From assembly GCA_049273695.1 (NCBI GenBank), contig JBASRE010000008.1:15507-79506 (forward strand): DNA of 64,000 nt, read 5' to 3'. Positions 10,201 to 16,994 of the stretch are shown here, piece after piece; within the stretch, counting starts at the first letter, position 1; the number at the start of each line of letters is the position of its first letter. Source of the stretch: UBA11740 sp049273695 (GTDB taxonomy: Bacteria > Acidobacteriota > Blastocatellia > Pyrinomonadales > Pyrinomonadaceae). The translations under genes were made by a program, and so were the position numbers. The notes below the pieces were generated by a model. The model was not told where the DNA came from and did no database searches. It was given only the letters and a program-made list of their open reading frames with translations.

Positions 10201-10515
10201 TGCTTCGCCAAATCCGCTGGTCGGAGTTGTAACCACGTCATACATTCCCGGCGGAACCTGCAAGACGCGGAAAGACCCTTCGTCATTGGATTGAAGTGTG
10301 CGAGTGAAACCGCCACTAACACCTGTTGTCGTCGTGCCGCTGGCAGCAGCCTTCGCGTTCGTAACTGTTACGGTAACGTTAGGCACCACCGCGCCATTCG
10401 GATCCTTAACAGTACCTTCAATACTGCCAGTAGTCTCTTGTCCGAAAACAAGCGAGAAAGTTGATAGTACGATTACGACGAGAACGAACGCCCTTGCCGG
10501 ATTCAGCTTATGCAT
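7270..10515 (-). CDS. TonB-dependent receptor with carboxypeptidase-regulatory-like domain
   Basis: 1081 residues from ATG 10515, which has an AAGGAG site about 8 nt upstream. The frame extends further but without a signal sequence. Signal peptide MHKLNPARAFVLVVIVLS is cleaved near VFGQ. A carboxypeptidase-regulatory-like domain covers about 27-130 (GTVKDPNGAVVPNVTVTV, PPGMYDVV). The plug covers about 150-270 (DGASGGENVFVIDGQEVTN, GGATGGVVSVVTRGG). The rest is a beta-barrel ending GVRFLF, an outer-membrane C-terminal signature. Predicted outer-membrane importer with unknown substrate. The TTATC-N5-GATAA motif found upstream of the other two receptors was not found here, so it may be regulated differently. 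It shares a terminator with the convergent TPR gene. Confidence 0.92.
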   Translation of the reverse strand: MHKLNPARAFVLVVIVLSTFSLVFGQETTGSIEGTVKDPNGAVVPNVTVTVTNAKAAASGTTTTGVSGGFTRTLQSNDEGSFRVLQVPPGMYDVVTTPTSGFGEARYENVTVAIGQATQLTITVTTGSSVSTVNIVASDSVTVDTSNNAIQTTINAQKIELIPKGAGFTGLLKTVPGTRPESRTGGFSVDGASGGENVFVIDGQEVTNYRTGTLNETYNVPTQLVQEVQVKSSGFDALYGGATGGVVSVVTRGGGNEFHGEVGLQFEVPKFGGKPRPLLTRFTSGAVSTNNFVQTAEYFNPAKQGGTNVFPSASFSGPIMKDRVWFFTSYTPQIFETTVDTPYFTNLPASQRTFITTEHYRRTRKFEYAFGRIDANPINKLRLTGTYLWNPVVDEGSIPTTSFTNVASSGFGFNNVPTANYGGSIGVLSGHNFTDLQGGRQNSNLMTLAGVYTATSKLVFDARYSRGFLNEKNGNYFVPETVQIFSCGTPNAAFPCTTTGANTITRKDVSLRKSFESSVAFIFSAGGQHELRGGYQRFTIFNDVQSGNSTVGRISFNYGTDIATLIGGNVTSTPGNVGSASFRRTGTNGSGSNLSQSIFIQDKYQPHRRLTVNLGVRFEKENLPSFNSFPSAINFGWGDKIAPRLGFAYDLTGDGNTKLFASYGRFFDRVKFELPRGLFGGDIFLEDYFELFPGDTSTSFNIGNILNGFTGPSVCPTTGFITAGARSRCQKNLRVNANDPNASALNGGAVDPNLKPFRQTEFTVGAERQFRKLYILRARYTYKNVDEAVEDAGIVNAAGSEAYIIGNPGSGLHLQTLNTLGYLRSTRPQRRYDGFEVVIDRPLHNNWYFNANYTYSRLFGNYSGLASSDEPHLVNGRLSPGVSRAFDLPFIGFTARGEKDNGRLQTDRPHVFNIYGAYIFDWKGRRTHSTEIAAFQTVTSGQPQTTTIYGASTVTPQIFLGRGDLGRSPAYSQTDFNITHRYRFGAENRLTMAFDLNVLNLFDQATVTGVYTTVNPSTAPVNAAALGLSQVAYANGITGGTLLNQMQARVASQPDRSDIRYGLPFLYQSPRTLRFGVRFLF

Positions 10516-10817
10516 GTCTGGACTCCTTATTGGATTTGACGGAGAGTTAGGAATCAAAGGGCTCAAGGTCAGAGGGCTCAAGCCGACCCTTCCTAATCAC
10601 GACAGGATTCAAAAACGACAGGATAGACCTTGCCGACTTTAGATCCTGCATTTTTCATTGGTACGCGCCCCAGGAATCTGGACGCGCGGCGACCCCACAA
10701 AACGCCGCCATTATACGTAGTTCGGCAAATAAGAAAACCTAAACATTCTTATTGGCTGAATAACTCCCGCTAATGGCAAAGACTGCGATTTCTACCGCTT
10801 GGCTGTCGAGACAACGC

Positions 10818-10846
10818 AAACCGGCGAGTCTCGCCGGTTTCGTTTT
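10818..10846 (+). terminator. Orphan intrinsic terminator
   Basis: A 10-bp perfect stem, AAACCGGCGA (10818-10827) with TCGCCGGTTT (10831-10840), has a 3-nt loop and is followed by CGTTTT on the plus strand. No plus-strand gene ends here, while the flanking genes run on the minus strand. On the minus strand the hairpin is followed by GCGTTG, a poor U-tract. Confidence 0.6.
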
Positions 10847-10869
10847 AATGAACTAACTTTCTAAATAGT

Positions 10870-10918
10870 TTTAGAGGCGGGCTACCGCCCGCCGGTCGGG
10901 CAGTAGCCCGACTCTAAA
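10870..10918. repeat. REP-like palindromic element (TTTAGAG ends)
   Basis: Outer arms TTTAGAG (10870-10876) and CTCTAAA (10912-10918) enclose two small hairpins, the second being GTCGGGC-agta-GCCCGAC (10895-10912). A similar layout, with a TTTAGAG/CTAAA rim around internal hairpins, occurs at 38977-39037. It abuts the 3' end of the CADD gene. Confidence 0.6.
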
Positions 10919-10922
10919 CGCT

Positions 10923-11612
10923 TTAACAACTGGCTGGCTTGATGAAGGCGGTTTGCACGCCCGTCAGGAAGTCCCACAAAGCCTTTGACGCGTCGCCTGC
11001 CGCCGAAACAACTGCTTCCCGGTCGGCATCGGATTCGCACGCCTCACTCAGGACCTTCAGTTCAGTTTCCCGATGCCATTCATCCGCCGCTTCGTGAACC
11101 GTAAAGAAGGAAACTGCCCGGCTGTCTTCGATCCCGTAAAACTGCTTCAGTCCTGACCGCTTTGTCTGCGCGACTTCCGGAATCTGAGATTCGTACGCAT
11201 ACAGCGCCGCCACGCCGCGGCGGTAATCTTCACTCTGCGTCAGAGCCTTCAATCGATTTACCGAGTCCATCGTGGATGGCAGAAGTTCGGCATTCTTCAC
11301 TTCGTCGCGCGTCAAACCTAATCCTTCCGCGAACCGCAACCACAGTTCGGGGTGATTGTTCTCGCCGCGTTCTTCCTCGATCAGATTCTCGAGCAGCATC
11401 TGCCTGACCGCGACGTCATCGCAATGCGAATGAGTCGCACTCACGTAAGTCGGAAACGCCTTGACGTGCGCGTAGTACTGCTTCGCGTACTCCCTGAGCA
11501 CTTCAACATCAAGCTCTCCTGCGCTCCAAAGCTGATAGAACGGGTGCTTCAGCATCGCATGGCGCTCGATCGAATCTTGTAGTTCCATCTGAAATTCACT
11601 GACTTGAATCAT
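10923..11612 (-). CDS. CADD-family heme-oxygenase-like pABA synthase
   Basis: 229 residues from ATG 11612, preceded by GGAGGAAAAC. The frame continues upstream to 11720 but would run into the preceding gene. The protein is a TenA/PqqC-like all-helical diiron fold of the CADD (Chlamydia protein associating with death domains) type. In chlamydiae CADD makes p-aminobenzoate for folate from its own tyrosine. Every residue assigned to that chemistry aligns here with an offset of one: Y26, H87 in EERGENNHPELW, Y140-E141, K151, and the HxxxDxxH set H173/D177/H180 in VHEAADEWH. This supports a real self-sacrificing enzyme and not a generic TenA relative. It lies 22 bp behind the HExxH gene, at the end of the salvage gene run. 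Being in the same transcript is inferred. Confidence 0.85.
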   Translation of the reverse strand: MIQVSEFQMELQDSIERHAMLKHPFYQLWSAGELDVEVLREYAKQYYAHVKAFPTYVSATHSHCDDVAVRQMLLENLIEEERGENNHPELWLRFAEGLGLTRDEVKNAELLPSTMDSVNRLKALTQSEDYRRGVAALYAYESQIPEVAQTKRSGLKQFYGIEDSRAVSFFTVHEAADEWHRETELKVLSEACESDADREAVVSAAGDASKALWDFLTGVQTAFIKPASC

Positions 11613-11634
11613 GTTTTCCTCCACTGAATTTTTG

Positions 11635-12501
11635 CTACTTCCAATTGCACGAATAATTGACGCCGCGTGATTTGGCGATTTCGCTGAACCTATCTTCGTA
11701 CCGTTTTGCGTACTGTTCAACCATGCGTTTGATCCTGTTGAAGAGCCGGCACTGAAAACCTTCCTTAGCCATGCGATCGCGCAGGTAGAGCATCGCGTTG
11801 GCCTCGCCCCAGTACTCGCGGTCCTCCCAAATCTCTACCGGATTGCCGCCCATTTGTTGCGCCATTTCCACCAGCCGCGGATCGTTTACATTGTGACCGT
11901 TGCTTAAAAAGATCTTGTTATACATGGGCACGAGCTTTAGCTGAAGCTTGTAAAGATCCTCGGGCGTATCGGCGATTTTCATCACGTGGCCAAACTCGTG
12001 CGCCATTTTAGCCGCGGCGAGGACGTTGCGACTGATCATCTGATTCTGCTCGTAGGGCTCGAGCGCGTTCATCACCGGATAATAGACCGAACTGGGATAG
12101 CCCTCGTCGATCCGGCTGCCGAGAAAGATCGTCGCTTCGACCAACTCGCCGTTTTCGTTCCACTTGTAATTGCCGGTGCCGGCCCCATGCTTGTTCTTCG
12201 GCGAGACGGTGATCGTAAGCGTCAGGTGCGGATGCTTCGCGTGAAGCTCCCACTGCACGCGCGCAATTTCCGCCGCGAGAAATTCGTTTTTCCACTGCGC
12301 GTAGCGTTTCTCATAACGCGGGTCGATCGATTCCTTCAGGTTCGAGCCCGACAACGAGTGGGTCGTAAAAGTGCCTGAGACTTCGGCGGACGCCGATACT
12401 TCACAGCGCGCTGGCAGCGGTTCGCTGCTTGACGAAGGACCGCTGAGACAAATCAGCGCCGCAGCCGCCATCACGAAAAACGCGACAAGCCGAATTCTCA
12501 T
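11635..12501 (-). CDS. Secreted protein with an HExxH zinc-protease motif
   Basis: 288 residues, ATG 12501 with AGGAGG 8 nt upstream. Signal peptide MRIRLVAFFVMAAAALICLS. The central helix AAAKMAHEFGHVMKI carries HEFGH, the zinc-binding and catalytic motif of gluzincin metallopeptidases. A downstream glutamate in YWGEANAMLYL is a possible third ligand. Two cysteines near the C-terminus (CRLF, CNWK) and one near the N-terminus could form disulfides. The family is not recognised. Predicted periplasmic or secreted peptidase or peptidase-like protein. It sits between the AmiE-NamZ fusion (78 bp upstream) and the CADD gene (22 bp downstream) on the same strand. Confidence 0.7.
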   Translation of the reverse strand: MRIRLVAFFVMAAAALICLSGPSSSSEPLPARCEVSASAEVSGTFTTHSLSGSNLKESIDPRYEKRYAQWKNEFLAAEIARVQWELHAKHPHLTLTITVSPKNKHGAGTGNYKWNENGELVEATIFLGSRIDEGYPSSVYYPVMNALEPYEQNQMISRNVLAAAKMAHEFGHVMKIADTPEDLYKLQLKLVPMYNKIFLSNGHNVNDPRLVEMAQQMGGNPVEIWEDREYWGEANAMLYLRDRMAKEGFQCRLFNRIKRMVEQYAKRYEDRFSEIAKSRGVNYSCNWK

Positions 12502-12579
12502 TGAACCGTCCTCCTGGTCAGATCGTCGAGCGGAAAGTCTTCCGACTACTAAAGGATGAGAAAGGATAAGTCACCAAAG

Positions 12580-15015
12580 TTATTCATACAAGAGCACGCG
12601 CGCTCTCGCCAGCTTGAACTGGTCCAGAGGTGTCGCCCACGACCGGATGATTGAATCAGGAGGATCGCCGCGCTTCACTCTCTCGAAGATATCGCCGTTC
12701 GCCAGCAGCCGGTTGAATTTGTCGATTTGCCAGTCTGACGGGTGCAAATGACGCAGCGCGGCGGCGATTTCAATCCCCAGCGAAACGGACTGAAGTCGTG
12801 TCCGATCGGTCGCGATGATGTTGACGCCGCCACATTCCTGATCTTTGTGAACGGAAGACTTGGGCGTAAAGCGGACGGGCACGAACCGCACCCCCGGAAG
12901 CTGACGCGCGTTGAGGAAATTCGCAAGCTTCTGTCCATCGAGCCACGGCGCACCGAGCACTTCGAACGGCGTGTCAGTTCCCCGCCCTACGGAGACATTC
13001 GTCGTTTCCAGCAGCCCGACGCCGGGATACAACGTCGCCTGTGTCAGGCTGCGCATGTTTGGCGACGGATTGATCCAGGTCAGATTCGTAGAATCGAACC
13101 ACATGGCACGCCGCCAATTTTCCATCTTGATCACGCGCACATCAGCGCCGATCTTTCGCTGTTCATTAAAGAGGCGCGCGAGTTCGCCAACGGTCATTCC
13201 GTGACGCACCGGAATGGCGTGATACACCACAAACGAAAACTTGTCGGCGTCGGCGATTGGCCCCTCAACGTCGACTCCATTAATCGGGTTCGCGCGATCG
13301 AGAACATAGACGGGCAACTTCACTTTGGCCGCTTCTTCCATCGCGTAACCAAGTGTCGAAATGTAAGTGTAGAAACGCGCCCCCACATCCTGGATATCGA
13401 AAACGAGGGCGTCGAGATCTTTCATGTGCTCCGGTTTCGGTCGTCTCGACTCGCCGTAGAGCGAGTAGATGGGCAGGCCTGTCTGCTCGTCTTTCGCATC
13501 GGAAATCTTGTTTTCATCCAACAGGCCGCGGATGCCGTGCTCAGGAGAAAATAGCGCGACGAGCTTAACGCCCGGCGCTTTGAACAAAACATCAATCGTC
13601 GAGCGTCCCGCGCGATTCCGGCCCGTGTGATTCGTAATCAAGCCGATTCTCATTCCGGCAAGTTGCTTGAAGCCATCGCGCTCCAGAACATCGATGCCGG
13701 TAAGCACCTGAGCGTCAGGCGCCAACGGCCGTGTGTTCCATCGCGCGAGACTCGCCAGCAATTCCGCCGACGCTTCGCCTGCTTGCACGCGCGCCTTGGC
13801 AACTGTCGCGTCGGTTATTGCGCCGGCGACAATCGACGCAACGCGTCCACGCAGCGAAGCTACGTCACCCTTGCCGTCCGGATGCACACGATTGCTGAGA
13901 AAGACGACGAACGTGTCACTCGCGGGATCGATCCACAGCGACGTTCCCGTGAATCCTGTGTGACCGAACGAACCGAGCGGGAAGAGATCACCTCTGTTCA
14001 CTGAGAATGAACTCGCGAAGTCCCAACCTAAGCCTCGTGCTGCGCCGGTTTCGCTGACTGCGTGCGGACGAGTCATCGTGGCCACAGCCATCGGACTGAG
14101 AATTCGCACGCCGCGATAACTGCCACCATTCAGAACCATCTGACAGTAGGTCGCGAGGTCGTCGGCAGTCGAGAAAAGTCCCGCATGGCCGGCGACTCCC
14201 GCCATGCGAAATGAAGTCGGATCGTGCACCTGGCCGCGCAACCATTTCTCACCTTCGGTACCGGCATCCGCGCCGCTGTCACCGAGATAGTTCATTTGTC
14301 CGCGACGCTTCTCAGTTGGCGCGATACGCTGCGAATTACCGAACGGCTTGAAACCGGTGTCGCGCATTCCCAATGGAGCGAAAATGTTTCGCCGCGCGAA
14401 CTCATCAAGTGTAAGTCCGCTGACGCGTCGCACAACCTCGCCCAGTGCGATGTAACCGATGTCGCTGTACACGAAGCGTGTGCCGGGCGTACTGCGCAAC
14501 GGTTCGGTATGAAGTCGCTTCATCGCTTCGTCGTAGCCGATCCAACGTTCGCGCAGGTCGAAATCAGGAGCGAAGCCGCTCACGTGCGTGAGCAGTTGCG
14601 CGATCGTGATGGCGTCGCGGCCTGCGCCTTTCATTTCCGGAATGAACTTAACGGCCGGATCGTTCAGTCGCACGTCGCCACGCTCGACCAGAATCATGAT
14701 GCTCGTGGCCGTCGCGACGACTTTTGTGAGACTCGCGAGATCGAAGATCGTGTCCGTGGTCATCGCTTCGCGCTGTGGCTCGACGGCGCGCGAGCCGTAC
14801 GCTTTGCGCCAAACGATGCGACCGCGATGGCCCGCCACGACGACAGCTCCGGGCAGTTCTTTGTTCTTGATTGATTCCGCGACGACGGCGTCGATTCGCG
14901 AGAGACGATCTGTGGAAACACCCGCGCTGGCGGGTGCGCTGGGTAATTGGGCTGAGATCGAGCGCGCCAGCAGTAACGCAAGCACGACGACCAGTTTCGG
15001 ATGTCGAGCGATCAT
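12580..15015 (-). CDS. Fusion: beta-lactamase-fold amidase-like (AmiE-like) + NamZ exo-muramidase (DUF1343)
   Basis: 811 residues. A signal peptide (about 1-22) is followed by a serine beta-lactamase/esterase domain (about 30-415) with S95-L-T-K98, Y183-S-D and H352-T-G, the three motifs of class C penicillin-binding folds. From about 438 to the end it matches DUF1343/GH171 (ITNHTGRNRAG, FSPEHGIRG, VFDIQDVGARFYTYISTLGY, WINPSPNMRS), the family of NamZ, which removes MurNAc from the non-reducing ends of peptidoglycan fragments. In Bacillus subtilis amiE (a beta-lactamase-fold MurNAc-L-alanine amidase), nagZ and namZ are separate neighbouring genes. Here the first and third appear fused and overlap nagZ by 4 bp (ATGA), implying translational coupling. 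Amidase activity of the first domain is inferred from context; a beta-lactamase or esterase role cannot be excluded. Confidence 0.85.
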   Translation of the reverse strand: MIARHPKLVVVLALLLARSISAQLPSAPASAGVSTDRLSRIDAVVAESIKNKELPGAVVVAGHRGRIVWRKAYGSRAVEPQREAMTTDTIFDLASLTKVVATATSIMILVERGDVRLNDPAVKFIPEMKGAGRDAITIAQLLTHVSGFAPDFDLRERWIGYDEAMKRLHTEPLRSTPGTRFVYSDIGYIALGEVVRRVSGLTLDEFARRNIFAPLGMRDTGFKPFGNSQRIAPTEKRRGQMNYLGDSGADAGTEGEKWLRGQVHDPTSFRMAGVAGHAGLFSTADDLATYCQMVLNGGSYRGVRILSPMAVATMTRPHAVSETGAARGLGWDFASSFSVNRGDLFPLGSFGHTGFTGTSLWIDPASDTFVVFLSNRVHPDGKGDVASLRGRVASIVAGAITDATVAKARVQAGEASAELLASLARWNTRPLAPDAQVLTGIDVLERDGFKQLAGMRIGLITNHTGRNRAGRSTIDVLFKAPGVKLVALFSPEHGIRGLLDENKISDAKDEQTGLPIYSLYGESRRPKPEHMKDLDALVFDIQDVGARFYTYISTLGYAMEEAAKVKLPVYVLDRANPINGVDVEGPIADADKFSFVVYHAIPVRHGMTVGELARLFNEQRKIGADVRVIKMENWRRAMWFDSTNLTWINPSPNMRSLTQATLYPGVGLLETTNVSVGRGTDTPFEVLGAPWLDGQKLANFLNARQLPGVRFVPVRFTPKSSVHKDQECGGVNIIATDRTRLQSVSLGIEIAAALRHLHPSDWQIDKFNRLLANGDIFERVKRGDPPDSIIRSWATPLDQFKLARARVLLYE

Positions 15016-16982
15016 TCCTGAGACTGAGCGGAATTAGCTTTCAACTGAATTCCAGCGCCGAGAGGATACAGACCCGGAAGCGAAATCGGCAAACGGCCCG
15101 TGATGTCGTTCTTCCCGAGCAATGCTTCCGCAGTGGCCTTCTGCAGGCTCGGCATATCACCGTAGACGACGAGATACGTTTGCAGTTTCGGGAAATTCAT
15201 CAGCAAGTAAGGATTGCCAAAGCTGATCCCGACCATGGGCTTCCGCCGATCGAGCAATGTATTCAGAGCATTCGCGCCGGGCTCAGGCAACGCCACACTG
15301 CGCGCCTGCCCTGAGCGTACGCGGCCATACATCGAAACAAGCACCACGTCGGCACGTCCCGCCGCGTCGAGGGCCTTCTTCACTTCAGTCTCTGACGAAC
15401 GATCGTCGAGAACGATCGTCTCCATCTTGACGCCGCCGCGACTCATCGTTCCATTGAACGTTTGGGTGATCCACAGACGATCGTCGCCGTTTGTAATCGC
15501 GAGATTGAAAACTTTCGAAGCTGGCGTCAGTTTCAGCGGCAGCAACCCCGCATCATTACGCACCAGGGTTACCGCATGTCTCGCGATTTCCTCAGCGAGC
15601 AGGCCGGCCTGTTTTCCGGAAACGATCCGATCTATTTCGTCGATCGGCGTTATTCGCTGCTTCGCCAAACCGAGGTCGTACTTGGCAGCCAGAATCTTGC
15701 GCGCCGATTGTTCGATACGCTGCTCAGTTAAGCGGCCGTTCTTTACCGCCGCAATGACGCCGCGAAAAGCAGCGTCGGTATCGGCCGGCTTCAGAAGTTG
15801 ATCGGCGCCGGCTTCGAGAGCGCGTACCGACGCCTCTTCCTGCGTGAAGTAGAGCGTTAGCCCGCTCATGCTCATCGCGTCGGTCACAATCAAACCATCA
15901 AACTGAAGATCGTCGCGGAGTATCGCATTGATCTTCGGCGACAGCGTTGTCGGCATCGTGCCTCTTTCAATCACGATTTCGCCGGCTTCGTCCGTATCGA
16001 TAGGCCCGACTTTCCGGTCACGCGCCAAAGGTGTAATTACGGTCGGATCGATTCTTGGCAGAGCAATGTGTCCATCCATCACCGAACCAACGCCGGCGTT
16101 TACCGCGGCGCGGAACGGAACGAGTTCGACGCTGTTCAGTCGCTCGCGTGTCACGTCGATTTCCGGCAGGCCACGATGCGAATCGACCGCCGTGTCACCG
16201 TGTCCGGGAAAGTGTTTAGCCGTCGCAATTACGCCGGCATTCTGTAAACCTTCAACGAAGGCGGCGACGAATCGGCCAACCGCGGCGGGATCTTCGCCGT
16301 ACGACCGGACGTTGATTACCGGGTTCGCGGCGTTGTTATTAACGTCTGCCACTGGGGCGTAGACGTGGTACACACCGAGCGCGCGTGCTTCCCTCGCGGT
16401 CACGTCGCCCGCGCGCCGCGCGTATTCAGGATTTCCCGTGGCCGCGGTGGCCATCGCCCAGGGGAAATTCACTGTGTCGTCGAAGCGCATGCCCGCGCCC
16501 GCTTCGAGATCCGCGGAAATCAGGAGCGGATGTTTCGCAAGTTCCTGCATCCGATTCACCAGGACGACCGATTCGTAGACCGGCCCGCGAAACAGGATGA
16601 TTCCGCCGACGTGGTTATCGACAATCTGATGACGCAGCGCATTGAATGCCGCGCTGTCCTGATTCAGAAACGTGGCGTTAACGCCGACTGAAATCAGCTG
16701 CCCAACTTTCTGCTCGAGCGACATCTGCTTAAGCTGCTTGTCGGCCCACTTCAGTGCGTCCTTCGACGGCCGTCGCGTGTAAGGCTTAACCGGCGTCTTG
16801 TCCGCAGTGGGTACGCATGCCTCCGGCATGCTGCACTCCGGAGGAGTGCGTACCGCCGCGGCGTCGCGCGCGACAGACACAGACTCCGCGAGAATTCGTG
16901 GCAGCGGCACGAGAAGGAAAGCGACAACGAGGAAAGTCGCGATTCGTGCCGGCTTCTTTGGTAATCGTTTCAAGTTGGTCAT
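15012..16982 (-). CDS. nagZ: Beta-N-acetylglucosaminidase NagZ, GH3, two-domain
   Basis: 656 residues. Signal peptide MTNLKRLPKKPARIATFLVV (cleavage near ILAES). The GH3 barrel (about 75-430) has the NagZ signature KHFPGHGDT and the mobile-loop DSH (H269), the catalytic dyad partner. The nucleophile is D368 in IVTDAMSMSGL. A second alpha/beta domain (about 440-656) makes it twice the length of enterobacterial NagZ and like the exported Bacillus enzyme. It cleaves GlcNAc from muropeptides. Residues 44-59 (VRTPPECSMPEACVPT) are encoded by a palindromic repeat (16810-16854) in the linker between signal peptide and barrel. The stop overlaps the next start by 4 bp, and the symporter gene ends 12 bp upstream. 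Confidence 0.93.
   Translation of the reverse strand: MTNLKRLPKKPARIATFLVVAFLLVPLPRILAESVSVARDAAAVRTPPECSMPEACVPTADKTPVKPYTRRPSKDALKWADKQLKQMSLEQKVGQLISVGVNATFLNQDSAAFNALRHQIVDNHVGGIILFRGPVYESVVLVNRMQELAKHPLLISADLEAGAGMRFDDTVNFPWAMATAATGNPEYARRAGDVTAREARALGVYHVYAPVADVNNNAANPVINVRSYGEDPAAVGRFVAAFVEGLQNAGVIATAKHFPGHGDTAVDSHRGLPEIDVTRERLNSVELVPFRAAVNAGVGSVMDGHIALPRIDPTVITPLARDRKVGPIDTDEAGEIVIERGTMPTTLSPKINAILRDDLQFDGLIVTDAMSMSGLTLYFTQEEASVRALEAGADQLLKPADTDAAFRGVIAAVKNGRLTEQRIEQSARKILAAKYDLGLAKQRITPIDEIDRIVSGKQAGLLAEEIARHAVTLVRNDAGLLPLKLTPASKVFNLAITNGDDRLWITQTFNGTMSRGGVKMETIVLDDRSSETEVKKALDAAGRADVVLVSMYGRVRSGQARSVALPEPGANALNTLLDRRKPMVGISFGNPYLLMNFPKLQTYLVVYGDMPSLQKATAEALLGKNDITGRLPISLPGLYPLGAGIQLKANSAQSQE
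16810..16854. repeat. Palindromic repeat in frame within nagZ
   Basis: GGTACGCA (16810-16817) and TGCGTACC (16847-16854) are the ends. Inside are GCATGCCTCCGGCATGC and CACTCCGGAGGAGTG, each self-complementary. The element is 45 bp, a multiple of three, so nagZ stays open. Similar GGTACGCA ends occur in murE (32122-32166), and a GGTACGCAGGC palindrome occurs in glcF (23612-23660). Confidence 0.75.
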
Positions 16983-16994
16983 GAAGAGCGAATC

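Larger units (their letters stand above)
10516..10922. other. 407-bp intergenic region with short direct repeats
   Basis: It contains GGCTCAAG-type direct repeats at about 10559-10580, GACAGGAT repeats at about 10600-10624, the plus-strand hairpin at 10818-10846 and the palindromic element at 10870-10918. No gene is supported. Confidence 0.55.

Noticed and set aside
1..10515. SusC/SusD-type glycan-use locus around the receptors
   Set aside because: No SusD-like lipoprotein or glycoside hydrolase lies near these receptors.
12742..13554. 270-codon plus-strand open frame
   Set aside because: Antisense to the NamZ part of the fusion gene, whose motifs are conserved; shadow frame.
12675..15015. 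The 811-residue protein as an antibiotic-resistance beta-lactamase
   Set aside because: It has the class C motifs, but fusion to NamZ and the salvage operon context point to cell-wall recycling; resistance is not supported.
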